Shown one piece after another: positions 54,363 through 63,484 of a DNA stretch of 64,000 nucleotides; the stretch's first letter is position 1; every line of letters begins with the position of its first letter. Source of the stretch: Tenericutes bacterium MZ-XQ (GTDB lineage: Bacteria; Bacillota_I; Bacilli_A; Acholeplasmatales; Acholeplasmataceae); assembly GCA_002838205.1 (NCBI GenBank), contig CP017950.1:1060858-1124857 (forward strand), written 5' to 3'. The notes under the pieces were generated by a model. It was not told the DNA's origin, searched no databases, and saw only the letters and a program-made list of their open reading frames with translations. The position numbers and the translations under genes are program-made.

Positions 54363-55670
54363 ATGGACCCTATCTTACTCAAATATAAGTTTAGAGATCT
54401 CTTAGCCTTCGCTGCGATGCAGGGTAAGGATGTCTATGAAAATGAACTGAATAAACTTTCAAATTTGAAAGCCTATCGAAAGCCAAAACTAACCATTCAA
54501 TCCATCTTTCAAACATACTGGCCCATATTTAAACCTTTGTTTATCGATAGACTAAGACCTGCCATCATTTCTAATGTTGAAAAAATGATTGACTGTAAAA
54601 ATTTATCTAAAGGACATCTTTTTTTCGAGTGTCCTTCTTGTGATAACTTTCATCTCCAAGGTTTATCTTGTCATTCTAGATTTTGTGTTTCTTGTAACCA
54701 GAACTATCGTGAGAAAAGAACGATTGCTGTTCAATCAAAACTTTTAGATGTCCCTCACCGTCACTTCGTCTTTTCTATCGCTAGAGAACTTAGAGATTAC
54801 TTTAGAATTTATCGGGGGCTTTTTGATGTCTTTTTCTCATCTGTTAATGAAGCGCTTCAAGCACTTGTCTTTTCATCAAAGATTGCAGTTAAAGAAGATC
54901 GTAGACTTGGTCTCATTGCTTTTCTTCATACCTTTGGGCGTGATCTTAAGTTTAATCCTCATATTCACGTTTTGGTTGCTGAAAGAACGCTCGATCTCAA
55001 TCAAAACTTGCGAAAGTTTTCTTACTTTCATTTTGAAAAACTTAGACTTTACTTCCAACTTGCTTTACTTAGAAATATCTCAAATTACTTAAAGGTCCAC
55101 GCGAGTAAGGACATCTATAACCGCTTCAATCGTTTGAGATCTTCTCTCATCTCAAAATATAAGAAAGGCTTTTATGCACATGGTCCAAAACTTAAAGATT
55201 ATGGTTTTCTGAATGCTGCGAAAAAAGTTTCTGATTATATCACACGTTATGCTTCACGTCCTGCAATTTCTGAAGAACGTATTTTGAATCTCGATACTTC
55301 TACCCATATGATCACTTGGACCTATGATCCTCATGAAGATGATGATAAATCAGAAGATGATCCTTCATTTCTTGGTAGACAAACCATCACTGAACATGTC
55401 TTTAGGTTTATTGCCAAACTCATCGTTCACATTCCAGATGAGCACTTTCACACCATTCGCTATTTTGGTTTCTATGCAAATAAATCAAAGAAATCGGTCG
55501 CTACTTTCAAAAAACTACTTTCAAATGCTTCTATTAAACTCAAACGTTCTCGCTCAAATTGGATACATATGCTAAAATCAATTTATAAGTATCATCCCAT
55601 CTTATGTTCATGTGGCCACATCATGAAACTTAATCTAGATTATTCTTTACTAAGAGACCCCGGAGGTTAA
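54363..55670 (+). CDS. IS91-family HUH transposase
   Basis: This 435-residue rolling-circle transposase has an N-terminal zinc-binding part (Cys90, Cys93, Cys103, Cys108, Cys111). The HUH motif is FNPHIHVLV with His200 and His202, and the catalytic tyrosine pair Tyr292 and Tyr296 is in YITRY. The order fits IS91, which nicks at one end and replicates through. The C-terminus has CSCGHIMKL, another zinc-like pair. The gene appears intact. Confidence 0.9.
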   Translation: MDPILLKYKFRDLLAFAAMQGKDVYENELNKLSNLKAYRKPKLTIQSIFQTYWPIFKPLFIDRLRPAIISNVEKMIDCKNLSKGHLFFECPSCDNFHLQGLSCHSRFCVSCNQNYREKRTIAVQSKLLDVPHRHFVFSIARELRDYFRIYRGLFDVFFSSVNEALQALVFSSKIAVKEDRRLGLIAFLHTFGRDLKFNPHIHVLVAERTLDLNQNLRKFSYFHFEKLRLYFQLALLRNISNYLKVHASKDIYNRFNRLRSSLISKYKKGFYAHGPKLKDYGFLNAAKKVSDYITRYASRPAISEERILNLDTSTHMITWTYDPHEDDDKSEDDPSFLGRQTITEHVFRFIAKLIVHIPDEHFHTIRYFGFYANKSKKSVATFKKLLSNASIKLKRSRSNWIHMLKSIYKYHPILCSCGHIMKLNLDYSLLRDPGG

Positions 55671-55674
55671 ACCT

Positions 55675-56007
55675 ATGCCAAAATATTTTAATACCATCAA
55701 ATTGAAAATTTCTGATGAAGAGAAAAAACTTCGCTTAGAAGACTATCGCTATGCCCTTCAAAACGGCTTTTACTTTGGACCACCTGTTGATATCCACGAT
55801 TTTATGAATAAAGATATCTTTGATGAATTCGTTCGTTTTAAATGTCTTGTTTGTGGCACTGAACATGTTGAGGAATATGATATCTTACTAGAAATTTGGG
55901 ATGAATCTATTTCTGATTATCCTAAAATATACTGTGAAAACTGTGGGAAAGAATCTTCTGTACCACTTGATGTTTATCATAAACAAACCTTAAAGGTTTT
56001 TAGATAA
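55675..56007 (+). CDS. Small zinc-ribbon protein in the IS91-like element
   Basis: This 110-residue protein is not recognised. It has two CxxC pairs (CLVCG and CENCG) about 34 residues apart, which would make a zinc ribbon, and an acidic middle. It starts four bases after the transposase stop, with GGAGG overlapping that stop region, so it is coupled to the transposase gene. It may be an accessory factor of the element. Confidence 0.65.
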   Translation: MPKYFNTIKLKISDEEKKLRLEDYRYALQNGFYFGPPVDIHDFMNKDIFDEFVRFKCLVCGTEHVEEYDILLEIWDESISDYPKIYCENCGKESSVPLDVYHKQTLKVFR

Positions 56008-56027
56008 TTGTTTTGACTTATATCTTA

Positions 56028-56055
56028 CTCACCCACATAACTGTGGGGTTTTTGT
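56028..56055 (+). terminator. Hairpin at the right end of the IS91-like element
   Basis: CCCACA, a TAAC loop and TGTGGGG, then TTTTTG. It may end the transposase transcript or be part of the element's origin end. Confidence 0.6.
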
Positions 56056-56077
56056 CTATTTTGATTTTTAGATTTGA

Positions 56078-56092
56078 AAATAGAATTTCCTA
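56078..56092. repeat. 15-bp direct repeat, right flank of the IS91-like element
   Basis: AAATAGAATTTCCTA, identical to 54266-54280. It lies 11 bases from the trxA terminator stem. Confidence 0.65.
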
Positions 56093-56095
56093 TTA

Positions 56096-56120
56096 AGTAA
56101 AAAAAGCACAAAAGTGCTTT
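56096..56120 (-). terminator. Terminator of trxA
   Basis: On the minus strand, AAAGCAC (56120-56114) and GTGCTTT (56109-56103) pair around TTTT and run into a T-tract. Confidence 0.8.
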
Positions 56121-56122
56121 AA

Positions 56123-56431
56123 TTATTTGTATTGATTTAGCCAAGCAGCTACTCTTTCTTTTGGTTGGTAACCACTTTGACGATCAACTTCTTCACCGTC
56201 TTTGTAAAGTACTACTGTTGGTACTGAACGAATGCCTGCTTCAATAGCTTGTGATCTAAATAAATCGATGTCCACTCTGTAGAATTTTGAATCGCTCATT
56301 TCTTCACTTAAACTTTCTAATACAGGTTTTAACATCTTACATGGTCCACACCATGTTGCGTAGTATTGTACAACAATTAGACCTTGTTGACCTACGACTT
56401 GTTCATAAGGTTGTCCTTGATATTCAGTCAT
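56123..56431 (-). CDS. trxA: Thioredoxin
   Basis: This protein of about 102 residues has the active site TWCGPC with Cys28 and Cys31, then KPVLESLSEE and the cis-Pro segment VPTVVLYKDGEE. It is a cytoplasmic dithiol reductant and can recycle the MsrA encoded at 62983. The frame is open to 56509, but GAGGAAAAT upstream of the ATG at 56431 decides the start and gives the normal thioredoxin length. Confidence 0.95.
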   Translation of the reverse strand: MTEYQGQPYEQVVGQQGLIVVQYYATWCGPCKMLKPVLESLSEEMSDSKFYRVDIDLFRSQAIEAGIRSVPTVVLYKDGEEVDRQSGYQPKERVAAWLNQYK

Positions 56432-56508
56432 TAAATTTTCCTCATTTCTTAATAATTTTATTATATTTTTATTATATATGATTTTTATAATATTGCAAGA
56501 CAAAAGCA

Positions 56509-58830
56509 CTATTTTAGTGTGACAATAGTTACTCCATTTAGTCCTTCACCTTCTCCACCATAACGGTGTTCTTTGATATAAGGACTAGATTTAATATAAC
56601 TGTGTACAGCCTTTCGAACTGCACCAGTTCCAAACCCATGAATGATACGAAGTGTCGTCAGACCAGACATGAGTGCACCGTCAATTGCATCATCTAAAGC
56701 TGCACTCACTTCTTCATATCTAAATCCTCTTAAATCGACTTCAAGTTTACCTTCTTTTTGTGGCTTAATTTCTTCTGATTTTTGTTTTTGCACAAGTTTC
56801 GGTTTATCACTTGGTTTTGGCTTGTCCTTTTTTAAGTCAGATTTATCAAATGATAATTCAAACTTGCCAAATTTTACGATATAAGTGTCTTCCTTGATGT
56901 CAATAATCGTTCCGTATTGTTGATAAGATGTAATAAACACCTCATCACCAACGTTTAGTGATTCATCGAAATACAGTGATTTATCTCCTCCAATTCTTTG
57001 ATTTAATCTGTTTTTCAAATCAGCGAGTTCTGGTTTAGAAAGTGATTGTTTTTTCTGTAGTTCAGAAATCAAATCAATAGCTTCTTCTCTAAGTTTTAGC
57101 CATTTTGATTCTTCTTTATGTTTTACTTTTTCAATCATTTCATCTTGACGTTTTAAAAGATCATTTTTGATGTCTTGATAATGTTGTTTTTCTTCTTTAA
57201 CTTTAGATAGTTCAGTGTTTAACAATTCTTTTTCTTTTTGGATATCTAGCATTTCATCGTTTAATTTTTCCATCGTTTTTGCTAGATCTGTTTGTCTACC
57301 CTCATATAGTTTAAGTGCATTTTCAATGATACTTTCTGGTAAACCTAATCTTCTAGCAATTAAAAATGCATGCGATGATCCTGTTGTGCCCATTTGTAGG
57401 AAATATAACGGTTTTAAAGATTGCTTATCAAATGCTACACTTGCAGTTGTCATATGTGGTTGCTCATATGCATAACTTTTAAGCTCTGAGTAATGGGTTG
57501 TGACCATCATGCGACCATCATAGTCTTTAAATGCCTCTAAAATTGAGATTGCAAGCGCAACCCCTTCATTAGGATCAGTACCACTACCAATCTCATCTAA
57601 AAGTACTAAAGTATTGTCTTTCATGTTTTTAATCATATCGATTATCTTTGTTAAGTGTGATGAGAATGTAGATAAGGATTGAGATATGGATTGCTCATCT
57701 CCAATATCAGCAAAAACTTGATCAAATAGTGCAATACTACTTGCTTCATTTAATGGTGTTAACATCCCCATTTGTGTCATTAATGTCAATAAGCCTAATG
57801 TTTTTAAGGCAACTGTCTTACCACCAGTATTAGGACCTGTAATTAATAATGTTTTCAAATGCTTATCAAGAGATAACCCTATTGGAACTGCCGCTTTTTG
57901 ATCTAAAAGCGGATGCTTAGCATGAATGAGTTGAATAAATCCTTCTTTATTGATGTTTGGTTTGTGAGCATCAATATCAAGTGCATAGATCGCTTTTGCA
58001 TGAATTAAATCCAACTTAACAAATACATCTAAATTTTGTTTTAAGGTTAGATAAGATAATTGAATTTCATGACTCATTTCATCAATAATCATGTCAATTT
58101 CTTTTTGTTCACTGACTTTTAAACTTTCAATTTGTGCAGTGATAGATCTTGTCATCTCTGGTTCGATGTAAATGGTTTGCTTAGAAGCTGACATATCATG
58201 AATGATACCTTTAACCTTATTCTTAAAAGCTTCTTTAACGCCTATACAAAAACGTTCATTCCTCATCACGATGACTTGATCATTTAAATACTTCGAATAA
58301 TCGACAAGTATTTTTTGTAACTTGTCTTGAAGTTGTTTTTCAAATCTTGAGATGTCTTTTCTGATACTTGCAAGTTTTGGTGTCGCATCATCTAAAATAA
58401 CACCATCCTCATCAAGCTTTGATTCAATATAGTTTAGCAAGCTTTTATGACTGGATAAGTCATCAAAAAGAGGAACCAAACTTGTTGATTTTAAATTTAT
58501 TTGTTGTCTTTGTCTTAAATAAAGTAAAATATCTCTTTCCATCACTAAAAATAAACGAACATAAAGTAAGTCTTGGATACTGTATCGTCTTTTTATTTCT
58601 GCATAATGAAGGAGTTGATAGATATCAAAATCATCTAAAAAAGGAATACGTCCAAATCTAGCGATAAGTTCTAACATATCATCGACTTCTAAAAGCATGT
58701 GATCAACTTCATTTATATCTGTTGAAGGTTCTTGTGTATTTAATTTTTGTTTTGCAGAGTCAGATTTTAAATATTTCGAAATGATTTCGATGATTTGATC
58801 TAACTCTAAGGTTTTTGTCATAAATCGCAT
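56509..58830 (-). CDS. mutS2: MutS2 (Smr-domain ATPase)
   Basis: This protein of about 773 residues has the MutS core and ATPase (Walker A TGPNTGGKT, Walker B VLLDEIGSGTDPNEG, SSHAFLIARRLGLP). A long coiled coil (residues 500-620) and the C-terminal Smr endonuclease domain (EVDLRGFRYEE, RIIHGFGTGAVRKAV) follow. MutS2 acts in recombination control or ribosome rescue rather than mismatch repair. GGGTG 6 bases before the ATG at 58830 sets the start; the frame continues to 58899. Divergent from rnhC. Confidence 0.93.
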   Translation of the reverse strand: MRFMTKTLELDQIIEIISKYLKSDSAKQKLNTQEPSTDINEVDHMLLEVDDMLELIARFGRIPFLDDFDIYQLLHYAEIKRRYSIQDLLYVRLFLVMERDILLYLRQRQQINLKSTSLVPLFDDLSSHKSLLNYIESKLDEDGVILDDATPKLASIRKDISRFEKQLQDKLQKILVDYSKYLNDQVIVMRNERFCIGVKEAFKNKVKGIIHDMSASKQTIYIEPEMTRSITAQIESLKVSEQKEIDMIIDEMSHEIQLSYLTLKQNLDVFVKLDLIHAKAIYALDIDAHKPNINKEGFIQLIHAKHPLLDQKAAVPIGLSLDKHLKTLLITGPNTGGKTVALKTLGLLTLMTQMGMLTPLNEASSIALFDQVFADIGDEQSISQSLSTFSSHLTKIIDMIKNMKDNTLVLLDEIGSGTDPNEGVALAISILEAFKDYDGRMMVTTHYSELKSYAYEQPHMTTASVAFDKQSLKPLYFLQMGTTGSSHAFLIARRLGLPESIIENALKLYEGRQTDLAKTMEKLNDEMLDIQKEKELLNTELSKVKEEKQHYQDIKNDLLKRQDEMIEKVKHKEESKWLKLREEAIDLISELQKKQSLSKPELADLKNRLNQRIGGDKSLYFDESLNVGDEVFITSYQQYGTIIDIKEDTYIVKFGKFELSFDKSDLKKDKPKPSDKPKLVQKQKSEEIKPQKEGKLEVDLRGFRYEEVSAALDDAIDGALMSGLTTLRIIHGFGTGAVRKAVHSYIKSSPYIKEHRYGGEGEGLNGVTIVTLK

Positions 58831-58860
58831 ATAAAACACCCTTTTTCTGTAAAATTGTGG

Positions 58861-58866
58861 TATAAT
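58861..58866 (+). promoter_or_regulatory. Extended -10 promoter of rnhC
   Basis: TG-G-TATAAT (58858-58866) is an extended -10 box with no good -35. It is 25 bases upstream of the rnhC start. Confidence 0.6.
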
Positions 58867-58890
58867 AATAGTTGAGCGTAGAGGTGAACT

Positions 58891-59748
58891 ATGAAACATT
58901 ACACAATGTCTGTAACTGATAAAGAACTAGAAAAATTAAATAAAGTTTATCAATATCATCAAATAGAAGATAAAAATCCTTATCTTCTTTTTCATGCAAA
59001 GCATAATGATATCGATATTCTAGCATATAAGACAGGTAAAGTCTTATTACAAGGTCATGAAGTCACTCATGAGTTAGTGGCAATCAAAACCCATTTAAAC
59101 AAAGAAGACTATGCAGCAATCGGTTCTGACGAAGTTGGAACTGGTGATGTTTTTGGTCCGATTGTTGTTTGTTCTGTATTTGTAAACAAATCTGAAATAC
59201 CATTTTTAGAAGAGCTTGGCGTCAAAGACTCTAAGAACATGACAGATCAAAAAATCATTGAGATTGCACCGAAACTAGCTAAAAAACTCATTCACTCATT
59301 ACTTATTCTACCACCATCTAAGTATAATAAGCTAGTCAGTGAGGGATATAATTTAAATAAAATGAAAGCACTTCTTCATAATCAAGGTATTGTTAAGACA
59401 TCTTCTAAGTTAAAAGAAAGTGTTCCTGTAATCTTAGATCAGTTTTGTACACCACAATTATATTTCAATTATTTAAAAGATGAAACGTTAGTTTATCGTG
59501 ATATTGATTTTCACACTAAGGCAGAATCTGTGCATTTAAGTGTTGCTGCTGCTTCAATTATTGCACGCTATGCATTTTTGGTTAAAATGAAACAATACAG
59601 CCAAAAAATAGGTATGAACTTACCTAAAGGTGCAGGTAAAGAAGTTGATGAAGCGATTCAAAAACTTTATGAGAAAAAAGGCACAAAAGGACTTAATTTG
59701 ATTGCCAAGATGAATTTCAAGAATGTGGCCAAACAAGATTTATCCTAA
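58891..59748 (+). CDS. rnhC: Ribonuclease HIII
   Basis: This 285-residue enzyme removes RNA from RNA-DNA hybrids. An N-terminal TBP-like substrate-binding domain (about 1-70) precedes the RNase HII/III core with GSDEVGTGDVFGP (Asp80, Glu81). GVKDSKNMT, VILDQFC and the basic GAGKEVDEAIQKL segment follow. Length and the extra N-terminal domain separate it from RnhB. GAGGTG upstream of the ATG. Its end overlaps the convergent rluD-type gene by 9 bases. Confidence 0.93.
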   Translation: MKHYTMSVTDKELEKLNKVYQYHQIEDKNPYLLFHAKHNDIDILAYKTGKVLLQGHEVTHELVAIKTHLNKEDYAAIGSDEVGTGDVFGPIVVCSVFVNKSEIPFLEELGVKDSKNMTDQKIIEIAPKLAKKLIHSLLILPPSKYNKLVSEGYNLNKMKALLHNQGIVKTSSKLKESVPVILDQFCTPQLYFNYLKDETLVYRDIDFHTKAESVHLSVAAASIIARYAFLVKMKQYSQKIGMNLPKGAGKEVDEAIQKLYEKKGTKGLNLIAKMNFKNVAKQDLS

Positions 59749-60642
59749 TTGATCTAAAAAATCTTTAAAATAATCGGGCATATCGGCTGTAAAAGTCATA
59801 TGCTCTTTTTTTATTGGATGCATGAAACTCAATTGGGTTGCATGCAAAAATTGTCCTTGATTTCCAATCGTTTGTTTTGGACCATATAGTGGGTCTCCCA
59901 CAATTGGATGATTAATATAAGCCATATGAACTCTAATCTGGTGTGTTCTTCCCGTTTCAAGTTCACAAGATAATAATGTATAATCCCCATATCTTTTTAA
60001 TACTTTGAAATGTGTTATTGAACGCTTACCATCATCAACAATCGCCATTTTAAGTCGATTTTTTGGATGTCTAGCTATTGGTGCATCTATAGTTCCTTCG
60101 TTTTCTTTAAAATCATGGTAGACAAGTGCGATATAAGTGCGTTTAATCTGATGATATTTGAGTTGTTCGCTCAGCAATTGATGTGCTTGATCATTTTTTG
60201 CAACCACCAATAAACCACTTGTATCTTTATCAATTCTATGCACTATGCCTGGTCTGATCACACCATTAATTGAACTTAAATGATCAACTTGGTGCATAAG
60301 ACCATGAACTAATGTAGGTTCATGATAACTAGAAGCTGGATGCACAACTAATCCTACTGGTTTATTTATGACTAGTAAATCATCATCTTCATAAACAATA
60401 TCTAAATCTAAATCAACTGGTTTTATATCCAAAGTTACTGGTTCAACCTCAAAAATGGTGATGACATCACCTGTTTTAAGTAAATAACCTGTTTTCACTT
60501 TTTGATTGTTGACTAGAATATGTTGATCTTTAATGAGATTTTGTACATAACTTCTACTTTTATTGATAAACTCATTTTCTGATAAATATATATCTAATCT
60601 TTCTTTTTCGTGTTCAAATGTAACTTTAATTGTTTTTTCCAT
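59740..60642 (-). CDS. rluD: RluD-family 23S rRNA pseudouridine synthase
   Basis: This protein of about 300 residues has an N-terminal S4 domain (ERLDIYLSENEFINKSRSYVQNLIKDQHILVNNQKVK) and the catalytic HRIDKDTSGLLVVAKN. GRTHQIRVHMAYINHPIVGDPLYG follows. Which uridines it modifies is not visible; RluD and its paralogue YlyB share this architecture. The ATG at 60642 is taken; a GTG at 60651 would add three residues. It overlaps lspA by 17 bases, and the lspA-rluD order is that of Bacillus. Confidence 0.9.
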   Translation of the reverse strand: MEKTIKVTFEHEKERLDIYLSENEFINKSRSYVQNLIKDQHILVNNQKVKTGYLLKTGDVITIFEVEPVTLDIKPVDLDLDIVYEDDDLLVINKPVGLVVHPASSYHEPTLVHGLMHQVDHLSSINGVIRPGIVHRIDKDTSGLLVVAKNDQAHQLLSEQLKYHQIKRTYIALVYHDFKENEGTIDAPIARHPKNRLKMAIVDDGKRSITHFKVLKRYGDYTLLSCELETGRTHQIRVHMAYINHPIVGDPLYGPKQTIGNQGQFLHATQLSFMHPIKKEHMTFTADMPDYFKDFLDQLG

Positions 60643-61159
60643 CGGCTTCACTTTCCGTCTTTTTATGTCGTTTAGGCTCTAAAAAGAAAATATCTATAGC
60701 AAACAAGACAATGGCTGCAGATAAGAAATTATCTGCTAAATTATTTGTAAAATTGCTTAGTCCAATGTCATTTAAAAAATCCAAAAAAGGATAATGTAGA
60801 AAATCAATCACAAATCCGTAAATTGCTCGATCTATCGCATTACCTAGAGTGCCACTAATGAATAAGGCAATAGAAATTGTATATACTTTCTTGTCTTTGT
60901 AATCACTGTCTTTAAATAAATAACCAAAAACAACTAATGCAGCTACAGTAACCAGAAAAAACACTAGCTCTCTATACTGAAAATCACTAAGCATCCCTAA
61001 AGATGCGCCAGTATTTTCATAATAGCTTAGTTCTAGCACATGGGGAATGACTACATCGTTAATGCCTTCAAATGTTGGCGCTATAAGTCTATATGCAAGT
61101 TGTTTTGTTACTTGATCTAATAAAAGTGTAACAATAATAATGATAAATCCTATAAGCAT
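60626..61159 (-). CDS. lspA: Lipoprotein signal peptidase
   Basis: This 177-residue protein has four membrane segments and is the enzyme that cuts prolipoproteins before the lipidated Cys, as needed for the lipoproteins in this window (13543, 27341). Catalytic Asp residues are in GTLGNAIDRAIYGFVIDFLHY and in NLADNFLSAA. NTGASLG is the first conserved motif. The C-terminus is basic (EPKRHKKTESEADGKNN). Confidence 0.95.
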   Translation of the reverse strand: MLIGFIIIIVTLLLDQVTKQLAYRLIAPTFEGINDVVIPHVLELSYYENTGASLGMLSDFQYRELVFFLVTVAALVVFGYLFKDSDYKDKKVYTISIALFISGTLGNAIDRAIYGFVIDFLHYPFLDFLNDIGLSNFTNNLADNFLSAAIVLFAIDIFFLEPKRHKKTESEADGKNN

Positions 61160-61172
61160 AATACTCTCCTTC

Positions 61173-61559
61173 TTAAAACACTGTTGATAAAACTACTATA
61201 CCTATAATAAGTAAGATAATCGCTACAAAAGTAGATTCTACATATTGTGGTATCTTTGTATTAATATCCTTAATCTCTTCATGATAGTTTTTAATGAGCA
61301 CATAATAAAAATGATAATATAAAAACGCCCATATAAGAACAAAACATAATAAAATAAGTGATAAAATAAATGTAAGTTTAGTATATATAAACATATTGAT
61401 GACGAAGACACTTGGTAAAATCACAATCAAAAACGAAATAAGAAGAGCACCCAATACGGATTTAACGGATGTCTTCATCGATGTTTTTGAATCGATTCTT
61501 TTTACTAAGTTTCTATATCTATGGAAAAACTTATATATTTGATCAATTATATTTCTCAT
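61173..61559 (-). CDS. Hypothetical membrane protein
   Basis: This 128-residue protein is not recognised. It has three hydrophobic segments (about 36-56, 60-83 and 108-126) with a basic N-terminus and a hydrophilic linker between the second and third. It is coupled to the ylbL-like gene by a 17-base overlap and lies 13 bases before lspA, so it may act with membrane proteolysis. Confidence 0.7.
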   Translation of the reverse strand: MRNIIDQIYKFFHRYRNLVKRIDSKTSMKTSVKSVLGALLISFLIVILPSVFVINMFIYTKLTFILSLILLCFVLIWAFLYYHFYYVLIKNYHEEIKDINTKIPQYVESTFVAIILLIIGIVVLSTVF

Positions 61560-62529
61560 AAAGCCATAAAGCCGCCTCTTCGATAGTTTCTACTGGTACT
61601 AGTTCATACGATATATCAATGTGTTTTATCTCATCGTAATGTGATTTAGGAATGAAAAATACATCAACATCGTTGTATTCCGCTGTATATATTTTTTGTG
61701 TAATCCCACCAATTCTACCAATCGTTCCACTCGTATTTATCGTTCCAGTTCCTGCAATGATCACATCCGGAATGTTTATATTTAGTAAACTTACATAAAT
61801 ACTCAGTGTTTGAAGCATACCCCCACTAGGCCCTCCTACCGTGCTGTTAAGCCCTGGAAGTTCATATGCAGGGTAAGCATCGTATATCACATATTTGGTA
61901 TAAAACAAGAAAGAAACTTCACCTAAAACTTGTTCATAAACAAGTGTATAAGTTGTCCCATCTTCTTTTTTAATTAAATAAGTCACGTTGATATGATCTG
62001 ATAACTCGAAAAACGACTGCGGATCATAATCTTGATAAGATTCTCCATTGATTTCGATGATTACATCACCAATATCTACGTTTTCTAATCGCTTCGGAAA
62101 ATCATAAATGTATAATCCTTCGAATCCATAATTCATTACAATCGTCGGATCCTTCTCTTTTGCCATTTCATATGCTTTGATTAATGCAATTTGATATGAA
62201 ACACTTTTTGATAACTGCCCCTGCCGATACTCATCTATGATTGTGTTTTCTTGTTCTCTAATCGTTGGTCTTCTTAAAACGACGCTTTCATCGTTTTTAA
62301 GCAACATATACTGGAATGCTGTAATCGGATTATAAGAATATACATAGACACTATAGAATTGATCTGGCATCTCGTGTCCTTCAATCTCAAAAGAAGATTC
62401 TAAAGCTGTAAGTCCACCTGGAGCAGTTACAGTGTAATTCGTAGGTACAACGCCTACAAAAAAGACATATAAATATGCAAATGATAAAATGATTAGTATT
62501 TTTTTATTACTTTTAATGAAGGTTAACAT
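61543..62529 (-). CDS. YlbL-like PDZ and Lon-type (S16) membrane protease
   Basis: This 328-residue protein has one N-terminal membrane segment ([24 protein letters not shown]). A PDZ-like segment ([26 protein letters not shown]) and a Lon-type protease domain follow. The catalytic Ser is in [12 protein letters not shown] and Lys in IGGITQKI. The family (YlbL of Bacillus) degrades membrane-associated proteins. It overlaps both its neighbours by 17 bases. Confidence 0.85.
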   Translation of the reverse strand: MLTFIKSNKKILIILSFAYLYVFFVGVVPTNYTVTAPGGLTALESSFEIEGHEMPDQFYSVYVYSYNPITAFQYMLLKNDESVVLRRPTIREQENTIIDEYRQGQLSKSVSYQIALIKAYEMAKEKDPTIVMNYGFEGLYIYDFPKRLENVDIGDVIIEINGESYQDYDPQSFFELSDHINVTYLIKKEDGTTYTLVYEQVLGEVSFLFYTKYVIYDAYPAYELPGLNSTVGGPSGGMLQTLSIYVSLLNINIPDVIIAGTGTINTSGTIGRIGGITQKIYTAEYNDVDVFFIPKSHYDEIKHIDISYELVPVETIEEAALWLYEKYN

Positions 62530-62986
62530 AAGTTAACTCACCAACTTTTATTTTTCGATATGAAACATTTGCAGCCTTTAACATTTTTACAGCTGCTTGA
62601 TGTTCCTTTGTATGTTCGTATTTATCACTTTCAAACACAATCTCTTTGATACCGGATTGTATGATCAACTTTGTGCATTCATTGCAAGGAAAAAGTGTCA
62701 CATAAATGGACGACCCTTTAAGTGATTGTGTCGCATTCAAAATCGCATTGGCTTCAGCATGAACAACATATGGATATTTAGTATCTAAGTACTCACCCAT
62801 ATTTCCCCAAGGAAACTCATCATCTTTTGCGCCTGAAGGCATACCATTATAGCCAATGCCGACAATTCTTAAATCACTATTAACAATACATGCTCCTACT
62901 TGAGTTGATGGATCTTTACTTCTAAGTGCTGATAATTTCGCAACTCCCATGAAATATTGATCCCAAGTGATAAAATCTTTTCTCAT
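62513..62986 (-). CDS. comEB: dCMP deaminase, ComEB type
   Basis: This 157-residue zinc deaminase has HAEANAIL and PCNECTKLI, both zinc-binding and catalytic motifs. It converts dCMP to dUMP for thymidylate synthesis. Despite the name, the ComEB family is enzymatic. It overlaps msrA by four bases and ylbL by 17. Confidence 0.9.
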   Translation of the reverse strand: MRKDFITWDQYFMGVAKLSALRSKDPSTQVGACIVNSDLRIVGIGYNGMPSGAKDDEFPWGNMGEYLDTKYPYVVHAEANAILNATQSLKGSSIYVTLFPCNECTKLIIQSGIKEIVFESDKYEHTKEHQAAVKMLKAANVSYRKIKVGELTYVNLH

Positions 62987-63483
62987 GATTTTCTCTCTTC
63001 CTTTTTGGCTAAACCTAAATTAACATGGCAATAACCAAATGGATTTTTCTTCAAATATTTTTGATGATTTTCTTCTGCAAGTTCATAGTCTTTATTTTCT
63101 TTTATTTTGACTTGAACTTTATCATAATCATTTTTAAAATATGATTTCATATAATCGATGACACGTTCTTTCTCACTCATGTCTTCTAAATAAATACCAC
63201 TACGATATTGATATCCAATATCATTGCCTTGTTTATTGATGCTAAATGGATTTACAATTCTAAAAAAATGTTCTAATACACCTTCAAGTGTTAAAACTTG
63301 CTCATCGTAGACGACTCTACATGCTTCTGCATGTGTACAAGTACCATCACAAACTTCTCTGTATGTTGGATGTGTTCTATTACCATCAACGTATCCAACA
63401 GAGGTCTCTAAAACCCCTTTTAATTGGTCAAAATAGGCTTCAACACCCCAAAAACATCCACCAGCTAAAACAATACTCTTCAT
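62983..63483 (-). CDS. msrA: Peptide-methionine (S)-S-oxide reductase
   Basis: This protein of about 166 residues reduces methionine-S-sulfoxide. It has [11 protein letters not shown] with the catalytic Cys near the N-terminus, [25 protein letters not shown] and [14 protein letters not shown]. The GTG at 63495 lacks a site, while GGTGA before the ATG at 63483 fits. The ATG lies just after the aspS stop, so the two genes are coupled. Confidence 0.93.
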   Translation of the reverse strand: MKSIVLAGGCFWGVEAYFDQLKGVLETSVGYVDGNRTHPTYREVCDGTCTHAEACRVVYDEQVLTLEGVLEHFFRIVNPFSINKQGNDIGYQYRSGIYLEDMSEKERVIDYMKSYFKNDYDKVQVKIKENKDYELAEENHQKYLKKNPFGYCHVNLGLAKKEERKS

Positions 63484-63484
63484 A

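Larger units (their letters stand above)
54281..56077 (+). mobile_element. IS91-like element (rolling-circle type)
   Basis: Between the 15-bp repeats lie a HUH/Y2 transposase gene and a zinc-ribbon gene. At the left end are two hairpins: GTGAAT/ATTCAC (54295-54308) and GGCGAT/ATCGCC (54314-54328) followed by a T-rich tract. At the right end a hairpin CCCACA/TGTGGG (56032-56047) is followed by TTTTTG. IS91 elements do not normally give target duplications, so the 15-bp repeats are unexplained. Exact ends are uncertain. Confidence 0.65.

Noticed and set aside
52923-56092. tnpB and the IS91-like gene taken as one IS605-type element
   Set aside because: The HUH protein has the YITRY two-tyrosine and cysteine-rich pattern of IS91, not the small Y1 TnpA, and direct repeats bracket only the IS91-like part.
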